DNA from: Candidatus Pelagibacterales bacterium
Lineage (GTDB): Bacteria > Pseudomonadota > Alphaproteobacteria > TMED109
Length of the DNA stretch: 12,395 bases
NCBI GenBank assembly: GCA_002732015.1
Contig: PCCU01000036.1
Coordinates: 1-12,395, forward strand
Direction of reading: 5' to 3'
Position numbers and translations under genes: made by a program. Under the pieces are notes generated by a model, which was not told the DNA's origin, searched no databases, and saw only the letters and a program-made list of their open reading frames with translations. The first letter of the stretch is position 1. The number at the start of each line of letters is the position of its first letter. Positions 1 through 6,010 of the stretch are shown one piece after another.

Positions 1-533
1 CTAGTTCCAGAGGTGGGAGGTGGTCCTAAAACTTCAATTTTTTTATTAGGTAAATTAGGGTCGATATCTGACCATTTTTTATTAGGATTATCAACTAAAT
101 TGCTACCTTCTTTGTTTCCTTCTGGCACTTGTTTAGCTAATGCTAAAAATATTTGTCTTTTAGTCAAATTTAAAAGCTTAGCTTTCTTTGAATTGGCTAT
201 TACTATTCCGTCATATCCTACTTTTATTTCTACTACATCTATTCCGTTTTCTTTGCATTTATTGAATTCATTTTTCTTAATTCTTCTTGAAGCATTAGTT
301 ATATCAGGATGACTAGTTCCTAAACCTTTACAGAATAACTTCATTCCCCCACCTGATCCAGTTGACTCTATTTTAGGAACTTTTATACCCGTTTTATTTC
401 CAAAGGTTTCAGCAACTACAGTTGAGAAAGGATAAACAGTAGATGAACCTACTACATTAATTTGGTCTCTAGCATTAGTGGTTCCCAAAAAAGCTAGATT
501 TATTAAAGTCAGCAAAAATATTTTTTTAAACAT
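1..533 (-). CDS. pstS: Phosphate ABC transporter substrate-binding protein PstS, C-terminus missing
   Basis: This is the periplasmic phosphate-binding subunit of the high-affinity PstSCAB importer. The visible 177 residues begin with a signal peptide (MFKKIFLLTLINLAFLG, with cleavage likely near TTNA|RD). The PstS ligand-site signature VGSSTVYPF follows at about residues 28-36, then ESTGSGGGMKLFC and GYDGIVIANS. The last readable residues, GPPPTSGTR, match the conserved segment that lines the phosphate pocket in this family. The gene runs off the left edge, so about half of a usual 320-350 residue protein is missing, and pstCAB would be expected beyond. The ATG at 533 is preceded by GGAG (plus-strand 539-542) with a 5-nt spacer, which fixes the start. 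It is divergent from the porin gene and has a candidate Pho box upstream. The family call is firm. Confidence 0.93.
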   Translation of the reverse strand, partial: MFKKIFLLTLINLAFLGTTNARDQINVVGSSTVYPFSTVVAETFGNKTGIKVPKIESTGSGGGMKLFCKGLGTSHPDITNASRRIKKNEFNKCKENGIDVVEIKVGYDGIVIANSKKAKLLNLTKRQIFLALAKQVPEGNKEGSNLVDNPNKKWSDIDPNLPNKKIEVLGPPPTSGT

Positions 534-577
534 AAATTCTCCATTAGTTAAATAATGATTATTTATCTAATAGTTTT

Positions 578-595
578 ATTACAATATTATTACAT
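578..595 (-). promoter_or_regulatory. Candidate Pho box for pstS
   Basis: Read on the minus strand this is ATGTAAT-AATA-TTGTAAT: two 7-mers exactly 11 bp apart, which is the PhoB half-site architecture. Each half matches the E. coli CTGTCAT half-site at 5 of 7 positions. The site lies 45 bp upstream of the pstS start. AT-rich hexamers such as GATAAA (567-562) follow at a plausible -10 distance of 10 nt. The AT-rich background makes chance matches possible, but pstS is a classic PhoB target and the site has a counterpart facing the other gene. Confidence 0.5.
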
Positions 596-663
596 TATCA
601 CAAATTAAGATAAAATTTTTTATGCCACTAATATTAAAAATAATAAATAAAAAATTTTTTAAA

Positions 664-697
664 TCGTAATAAATTTGTAACATTTTATATTTATCTT
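664..697 (+). promoter_or_regulatory. Candidate Pho box and -10 element for the porin gene
   Basis: The direct repeat TCGTAAT-AAAT-TTGTAAC (664-681) has the 11-bp half-site period of PhoB boxes. Each half matches CTGTCAT at 4 of 7 positions, and the second half resembles the alternative TGTAAC form. TATCTT (692-697) begins exactly 10 nt after the box, the spacing seen between Pho box and -10 in the E. coli pstS promoter. That would place the transcript start near 704 and leave a 5' leader of about 37 nt ending in a strong Shine-Dalgarno, AGGAAGGA (726-733). Regulation by PhoB is inferred from the sequence and from the neighbouring genes. Confidence 0.48.
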
Positions 698-740
698 CCT
701 TTTAAAGGTTTATTAAAAGAATTTTAGGAAGGATATAAAG

Positions 741-2240
741 ATGAATTTAAAAAAAGGCTTTATTATATATGTAGGATGTATTTTTAGTCTTATAATGTTT
801 AATTTAAATGTGAACGCTGATTCACATGATGATAAGTTAGATAGAATTGAGTCACAAGTCCAAGATGCACTTATAAAAATTAATAGGATGGAAAAGGAAA
901 ATAAAGAGGTTCCTTCAATAAAAGTAGGTCCAGGGCTAAAGTTTAAATCAGGGAAAAATGAAGTTAAGCTCGGTGGAAGAATACATTTTGATACTGGTTC
1001 CTATAAAAATGAAAAAGGCGCTAAATGCGAAGTCAATGATACAACTGGCGGATCATGTTTAGTAAATGGAACTAACTTTAGAAGAATGCGTTTAGCTATG
1101 AGTGGCAAGTATGATGATTTTTATTACTATAAGGCATCAGTAGATTGGGGCGCTTCTGCTAAACAAAAAAGTGATGCAGAAGATAATGCGTCAATAGATG
1201 AAGTATATCTTGGATATAAACTAGCAAATAACACTACATTTTCAGTGGGTAAGCAAAAAATGCCACTAGCTTTTGCCGAGTCTACTTCATCAAATGATAT
1301 GGCTTTTATTGAAAGAGCACCAAGTTTAGATGCTATGACAGATGAAACTATTGGTCCAAAGAGAATGGGAGCCCAATTAAGAAATTGGGACAAGAAAATG
1401 GCTTATCTTGTAGAGCTAGGAATGCATGGTGCAAGTGATACTTTTTCAACTGAACAAACAAGTGAGGATTTTGGACTAGGTGGCAGACTAGTTTATGCTC
1501 CTATTCATGAAAAGAAGCATGCCTTACATTTAGGTTATTGGCATAATAAAACTCTTGTGGATAATAGAAGAGGTGGAGCAGCAAGTGGCAGGGGAGCAAC
1601 TGATTTACAATGGAATTATAGAATAGGTCTAAATATTGCTGATGAAAAGTTCTTAGATATGGAAGATGATGCAGACGATAAAGGCTCATGGACAGATATG
1701 GAACATTATGGCGCTGAACTAGCATACCTTTTCGGTCCAGCATGGTTTCAAGCCGAATGGATTTGGGGTCAGTTTAATAGAGATCCTTTAGCTGGAGATT
1801 CAAATACTTTCAAAAGTTATAAAGCTAACGGAGGCTACTATCAGTTTGGCTACGTACTGAGTAGCGAACGAAGATATACTATCAAAAAAGGTGGATGGAA
1901 AGCTCCTAAAGTAAAAAATGATGTAGCTAAAGGAGGCTCTGGAGTTCATGAAATTGCTATAAGAAGAGATCAACTAAGTCTAAATGATTTAGCTGACTCC
2001 GCTTCTTCAGGTTTTACTATCAATGAAGGAACCCAAAAAACATGGACCTTTGGTTACAATTGGTATTTAAACAACTCCAATAGAATTATGATTAATTACA
2101 TTCATGTAGATGTAGATTGTGAAGCAGTAAATAATGTTACAAGTGCTGCATGTGGAGAGTCAGCGGGAGGAATTACTAACGACCCCGATAACTACACATC
2201 TATAAAAGCTTTAGGCGTAAGGTTTCAAACTAAATGGTAA
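741..2240 (+). CDS. Phosphate-selective outer-membrane porin (OprP/OprO type)
   Basis: This outer-membrane beta-barrel channel of the Porin_O_P family probably admits phosphate or polyphosphate to the periplasm for PstS. The 499 residues begin with a signal peptide (cleavage likely after NVNA at residue 26). A short coiled-coil or trimerisation segment follows at about 29-55. Alternating barrel strands then run to the C-terminus, including KLGGRIHFD, NFRRMRLAM and the family-typical VGKQKMPLAF. The chain ends on Trp (RFQTKW) rather than the usual Phe, which still gives an aromatic terminus. An Arg-rich loop (NRRGGAASGRG, about 276-285) fits anion passage. Cysteines at 96/106 and 460/471 form two close pairs, which is unusual for this family. 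The Shine-Dalgarno AGGAAGGA lies 7 nt from the ATG. The gene appears richer in GC than its neighbours, as highly expressed genes in AT-rich genomes often are. Phosphate specificity is inferred from context. Confidence 0.85.
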   Translation: MNLKKGFIIYVGCIFSLIMFNLNVNADSHDDKLDRIESQVQDALIKINRMEKENKEVPSIKVGPGLKFKSGKNEVKLGGRIHFDTGSYKNEKGAKCEVNDTTGGSCLVNGTNFRRMRLAMSGKYDDFYYYKASVDWGASAKQKSDAEDNASIDEVYLGYKLANNTTFSVGKQKMPLAFAESTSSNDMAFIERAPSLDAMTDETIGPKRMGAQLRNWDKKMAYLVELGMHGASDTFSTEQTSEDFGLGGRLVYAPIHEKKHALHLGYWHNKTLVDNRRGGAASGRGATDLQWNYRIGLNIADEKFLDMEDDADDKGSWTDMEHYGAELAYLFGPAWFQAEWIWGQFNRDPLAGDSNTFKSYKANGGYYQFGYVLSSERRYTIKKGGWKAPKVKNDVAKGGSGVHEIAIRRDQLSLNDLADSASSGFTINEGTQKTWTFGYNWYLNNSNRIMINYIHVDVDCEAVNNVTSAACGESAGGITNDPDNYTSIKALGVRFQTKW

Positions 2241-2250
2241 TATACTTATT

Positions 2251-2292
2251 TAAATAACAAAATTATCAACAAAACTCCCGTAATGTTGATAA
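2251..2292 (-). terminator. Rho-independent terminator of phoR
   Basis: A 9-bp perfect stem, TTATCAACA (2263-2271) with TGTTGATAA (2284-2292), encloses a 12-nt loop. On the minus strand it is followed by TTTTGTTATTTA (2262-2251), a U-rich tract. It lies 27 bp past the phoR stop. The plus-strand side has no T-run, so it should act mainly on transcripts from phoR. Confidence 0.62.
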
Positions 2293-2302
2293 GGTAAAAT
2301 GC

Positions 2303-2334
2303 ACTCCCTGGGTACTACTCAAGGAGTTTTTTTT
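2303..2334 (+). terminator. Rho-independent terminator of the porin gene
   Basis: ACTCC (2303-2307) pairs with GGAGT (2323-2327) and is followed by an unbroken run of eight T residues (2327-2334). The stem is short and the loop about 15 nt, so the hairpin is modest, but the T-run is clear. It lies 63 bp after the porin stop and overlaps the 3' end of phoR, whose stop codon is at 2319-2321 on the other strand. Confidence 0.6.
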
Positions 2335-3629
2335 AAAGTAAAGCTTACTGACGTACCTTCTTTTTCTTCACTTTCTATTTTAAGTTTTCCTTTGTGGTTA
2401 GCAATTATTTCATCTACGATAGAAAGTCCTAATCCAGTTCCTTTTACATTTTGGCTTCCTTTTCCTCTGTAGAATCTTTCTTTAATTTTTTCTAAATCAA
2501 ATTTAGAAATTCCTATTCCATTATCTTTTACTAAAATATTTATATATTCTTTTTCCTCATTAATGAGAACTGAAACTTTACTTGAAGAATACTTGAAGCA
2601 GTTATCTAATAAGTTATTTAATAAAAGTTCTAACTCCCATGAGTTTGCTATTAAGATAGTTCTTTTGCTGATATTATTTTCTAATCTTATATTCTTTTTT
2701 TCATTGTCAAAAACATATTTTTTTATAAACTCTGAAATAAATTTATTAAAGTTAATACTTTGATTTACTGCTAAATCCTTATTCATTTCAACTCTGGAAA
2801 GATCTAAAAAAGATTCAATTAATTTTTTTAGCCTCAAAGAATTATTAAGTAAATGTTCAGGAAAGTTTTTATTTTTTTTTATCGCTTCGGGGTCGTGATT
2901 AATGATTTCAGATATTCCAATTATATTTGTTATAGGGGTTTTAAGCTCATGGCTTGCATTAGCTAAAAAATCATTTTTTTCCCTTAGAGATTTTGCGATT
3001 TGACTTTGGTCAATAAAAATTAATAAAAAAGTCGAAGCATTACTTTCTTCCGAAAATAAGGATTGTAATAAAACTTTATAAGTAATATTTTTGTCTTCTA
3101 TTTCATTATTAAATTGAAATTCTTTACTATTGATTTCCTCTTTAAGGATATCATCCGTTATATCAAAATTTCTGAAATGCTCATAAAGAAAAGATTTTTC
3201 TAGTTCTTTAGAGAAAGCTTTTTTTGCAAATTCATTTGCGAATAAAATAAATTTTTTTTCATTGATTATAATTATTGGAAGAGGTATTGAGTCTATCAGT
3301 TTTGAATAGTTGTTTTTTGTCTCTTGCAATTCAGAATTTAATAATTGATTTTTTCTTTCCAGGGAAGCCTTAATTCGTAAAATTTCGTTTTTAGGATTCA
3401 AAAAAAAGTTATAAAGAGTTGGTTGTATATAAATATTATCTTTAGCAAAATATTCTATTAGATGCTTGAAAAAAAAATACATTCTTAAAGTTTGCAAAAA
3501 AAACAATATAGAAGTTGAAATTATAATAATTGTTGCAGACTCATACCTTCCGCTTAAATATAACAGAGCTGCCAAAGCATACAAAAGCAAGAAAAATAAA
3601 ACTATTATTAAGTATTTTGCTCTAAACAA
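2319..3629 (-). CDS. phoR: Phosphate-regulon sensor histidine kinase PhoR
   Basis: This is a membrane sensor kinase that would phosphorylate PhoB under phosphate limitation. Its 436 residues contain two membrane helices (about 6-26 and 31-48) joined by only a few residues. It therefore has no periplasmic sensor domain, as is typical of PhoR, which senses through Pst/PhoU. A linker with coiled-coil character (85-110) and a PAS-like domain (about 108-208) follow. HisKA has FLANASHELKTPITN with phospho-acceptor His227. The ATPase domain carries the N-box around LLNNLLDNCFKYS (336-348), DNGIGI (369-374), the F-box ERFYRG (384-389) and GTGLGL (397-402). All kinase motifs are intact. The start is TTG, because an in-frame TAA directly precedes it and the first internal ATG (residue 50) would remove both helices. 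It overlaps maeB by 8 nt, with only a weak purine stretch as ribosome site. PhoR rather than another PAS kinase is inferred from pstS and the porin nearby. Confidence 0.85.
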   Translation of the reverse strand: MFRAKYLIIVLFFLLLYALAALLYLSGRYESATIIIISTSILFFLQTLRMYFFFKHLIEYFAKDNIYIQPTLYNFFLNPKNEILRIKASLERKNQLLNSELQETKNNYSKLIDSIPLPIIIINEKKFILFANEFAKKAFSKELEKSFLYEHFRNFDITDDILKEEINSKEFQFNNEIEDKNITYKVLLQSLFSEESNASTFLLIFIDQSQIAKSLREKNDFLANASHELKTPITNIIGISEIINHDPEAIKKNKNFPEHLLNNSLRLKKLIESFLDLSRVEMNKDLAVNQSINFNKFISEFIKKYVFDNEKKNIRLENNISKRTILIANSWELELLLNNLLDNCFKYSSSKVSVLINEEKEYINILVKDNGIGISKFDLEKIKERFYRGKGSQNVKGTGLGLSIVDEIIANHKGKLKIESEEKEGTSVSFTLKKTP

Positions 3630-5949
3630 TTATGCTTTTTTTCTTTAATTTTTCTTTTTTCGTTTCAGTTAAAGATTTTTCAGGAGTATCATAACTATAT
3701 GCTGCAAAAAGAGCCATGGTAACAACTTCTGACACATTTGCGCCAACTCTTACTATCTGAGCGGAGTTTGATAATCCAGTTAGTAAAGGTCCTATTTTCT
3801 TTCCTGCGCCTACTTCTCCCAATAGCCTAGAGGCAATACTGGCAGAATGTAACCCAGGCATAATTAATATATTAGCTGGTCTAGATAATCTGCTGAATGG
3901 ATAGTAAGACAATAATTGTTGATTTAAAGCAACATCGACAGTCATCTCTCCGTCATACTCAAAGTCAACTTTTCGATTATTTAGAACTTCAATAGCAGAG
4001 TGAACTCTTTCTGTTCCTTTTAATGCAGGATTTCCAAAGTTTGCAAAAGATAAAAGAGCAACTCTTGGAGAATGCCCTAATTTTTTCGCTATATTAGCAG
4101 TTTGACATGCTATATCTGCTAATTCTTCGCTAGTAGGGCTATAATGAACTGTAGTATCTGCAATAAATAATGTTCTTCCTTCAAACATCAAAATAGATAG
4201 GCCAAAAATTCTAGAGTTTGGAGCAGGGTCTATTACTTTGGTAATATCATCGTAAGCAACAAAGTAATTTCGGGTAGAACCAGTAACCATCCCATCTGCA
4301 TCGCCATTAGCGACCATACATGCAGCAAATATATTTCTATCTTGATTAACAAGTCTTTGACAATCCCTCTCTAAATAACCTTTTCTACTAAGTCTATTAT
4401 ACAAAAAGTCAAAATAATCGTGATTTTTATTAGAAAGTTTCGCATTAATTATTTCAATTCCATCTGCTTGATTAAGACCTACTTTTTTCATTGTCTGTTT
4501 AACAACATCTTCTCTACCTACTAGAATAGGTTGTCCATATCCTTCTTTGTAAAATTGAATAGCTGCCCTAATTACAGTTTCTTGTTCTCCTTCTGCAAAA
4601 ACAATTTTTTTAGGAGAAGCTATTACGGTGTCAGCAACTTTTTGAATAAGCGTTGCCGTTCTATCCAACCTAGCTGCAAGGTTTCTTCTATACCCTAATT
4701 CATCTGAAATTGGTTTTCTTGCTACCCCAGATTTTACCGCAGCCTTTGCAACTGCAGGAGGTATAGATGTTAATAGTCTTGGATCAAATGGTTTAGGTAT
4801 AATATAATCTTTTCCAAATTGAAGTTGCTGACCAGAATAAGCTGTAGAAACTTCATCAGGCACATCTTGTTTTGCAAGGTCAGCTAATGCCTTGGTGGCA
4901 GCAATTTTCATATCAATATTAATAGCAGTTGCCCTTACATCCAGAGCACCTCTAAAAATATAAGGGAAGCCAAGCACATTATTTACCTGGTTCGGATAAT
5001 CTGATCGACCAGTAGCAATTATTGCGTCAGGCCTAACCTCCATAAGTTCTTCTGGACTAATTTCTGGGTCAGGGTTTGCCATTGCAAATATAATAGGATT
5101 TTTAGCCATGCTTTTCATCATGTCTTTGGTAAAGGCACCTTTTACAGACAAGCCGAAAACCACATCTGTTCCTTTGATAGCTTCTTCTAAAGTTTTGCAA
5201 TCAGTATCTACTGCATGCGCGGATTTCCATTGGTTTAAATTTTTTCTATTTTTAGAAATCACGCCAGTTCTATCGCACATCATAACATTATTAGCAGGCA
5301 TGCCCATAGCTTTTAAAAGTTCTACACAGGCAATAGCTGCTGCTCCAGCGCCATTAACAACCATTTTAATATCTTTAATATTTCTACCGGTGATAGAAAG
5401 AGCATTCAATAAACCAGCAGTTGCGACTATGGCAGTACCATGTTGATCATCATGAAACACAGGAATGTCTAATAGCTCAGATAGTTTTTGTTCTATCATG
5501 AAACATTCAGGAGCTTTAATATCTTCTAAATTTATTCCTCCCCAAGATTTTCCTAAGTGTTTAACACAGTTACAAAATTCTTCTACGTCTTCTGTATCCA
5601 CTTCAATATCAATACCATCAATATCTGCAAATCTTTTAAATAAAACAGCTTTACCTTCCATGACAGGCTTTGAAGCAAGTGCTCCTAAGTTGCCAAGTCC
5701 TAATACTGCTGTTCCATTAGAAATAATGGCAACCATATTTCCTTTCGCAGTATAATCATAAGCGCTATCTGGATCTTTTTTAATCTCTAAGCAAGGAATG
5801 GCGACGCCTGGAGAATAGGCTAAAGATAAGTCCCGAGCAGTTGATAAAGGTTTAGAAGGTGTAATAGAGAGCTTTCCAGGCTTTTTGTTCTTGTGAAAGT
5901 CTAAAGCATCTTTTTTAGTGATATTAGATCTAGAAGTTAAATCAGCCAT
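3622..5949 (-). CDS. maeB: NADP-dependent malic enzyme with C-terminal phosphotransacetylase-like domain
   Basis: This cytosolic enzyme oxidatively decarboxylates malate to pyruvate, producing NADPH. Its 775 residues match MaeB length. The malic domain holds SLAYSPGVA (Tyr45), the catalytic-lysine segment GKAVLFKRFADIDG (Lys100), LEDIKAPECF (140-150) and the metal-binding FHDDQHGTA (166-173). The dinucleotide-binding loop is VVNGAGAAA (197-205), followed by ANPDPEISPE (291-300). Residues from about 430 on form a PTA-like domain. In true phosphotransacetylases a conserved Ser-Arg lies in NDLSRG; here the matching stretch reads QIVRVG (731-736), so that Ser is absent. This agrees with the regulatory, acetyl-CoA-sensing role known for such domains in the MaeB family. 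The start is set at MADLTSR because upstream residues are not family-like and would run into mutS. There is no strong Shine-Dalgarno. The gene is followed by phoR with an 8-nt overlap. Confidence 0.95.
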   Translation of the reverse strand: MADLTSRSNITKKDALDFHKNKKPGKLSITPSKPLSTARDLSLAYSPGVAIPCLEIKKDPDSAYDYTAKGNMVAIISNGTAVLGLGNLGALASKPVMEGKAVLFKRFADIDGIDIEVDTEDVEEFCNCVKHLGKSWGGINLEDIKAPECFMIEQKLSELLDIPVFHDDQHGTAIVATAGLLNALSITGRNIKDIKMVVNGAGAAAIACVELLKAMGMPANNVMMCDRTGVISKNRKNLNQWKSAHAVDTDCKTLEEAIKGTDVVFGLSVKGAFTKDMMKSMAKNPIIFAMANPDPEISPEELMEVRPDAIIATGRSDYPNQVNNVLGFPYIFRGALDVRATAINIDMKIAATKALADLAKQDVPDEVSTAYSGQQLQFGKDYIIPKPFDPRLLTSIPPAVAKAAVKSGVARKPISDELGYRRNLAARLDRTATLIQKVADTVIASPKKIVFAEGEQETVIRAAIQFYKEGYGQPILVGREDVVKQTMKKVGLNQADGIEIINAKLSNKNHDYFDFLYNRLSRKGYLERDCQRLVNQDRNIFAACMVANGDADGMVTGSTRNYFVAYDDITKVIDPAPNSRIFGLSILMFEGRTLFIADTTVHYSPTSEELADIACQTANIAKKLGHSPRVALLSFANFGNPALKGTERVHSAIEVLNNRKVDFEYDGEMTVDVALNQQLLSYYPFSRLSRPANILIMPGLHSASIASRLLGEVGAGKKIGPLLTGLSNSAQIVRVGANVSEVVTMALFAAYSYDTPEKSLTETKKEKLKKKSIIV

Positions 5950-5967
5950 TTTAATTGTTATACTTTT

Positions 5968-5996
5968 AATATAGTATTTTTTTAAATAAGGGTAAA
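5968..5996 (-). promoter_or_regulatory. Candidate sigma-70 promoter for maeB-phoR
   Basis: On the minus strand TTTACC (5996-5991) and TATATT (5973-5968) are separated by exactly 17 bp, resembling -35 (4 of 6) and -10 (5 of 6) elements. Transcription would begin near 5961, leaving a leader of only about 12 nt before the maeB ATG, which agrees with the absence of a strong ribosome site. The 61-bp spacer (5950-6010) must also hold the mutS promoter. TATAGT at 5970-5975 on the plus strand is a possible -10 for mutS, but no -35 is evident there. Confidence 0.42.
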
Positions 5997-6010
5997 GAAA
6001 AATAGTAATT

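Noticed and set aside
13..312. Plus-strand 99-residue frame at the left end
   Set aside because: It is antisense to pstS, whose conserved phosphate-binding motifs explain this stretch.
695..731. CTTCCT (695-700) can pair with AGGAAG (726-731), hiding the porin ribosome site; an inner hairpin CTTTTAA/TTAAAAG (699-719) is also possible
   Set aside because: If transcription begins near 704, as the Pho box and -10 predict, the left arms are not in the mRNA. It would matter only with an upstream start site, for which I see no support.
1127..1743. Open frames antisense to the porin
   Set aside because: They have no ribosome sites or recognisable domains and lie opposite a clear full-length gene, so they are shadows of its codon use.
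5108..5755. Open frames antisense to maeB
   Set aside because: They lie opposite strongly conserved malic-enzyme motifs and show no protein features of their own.
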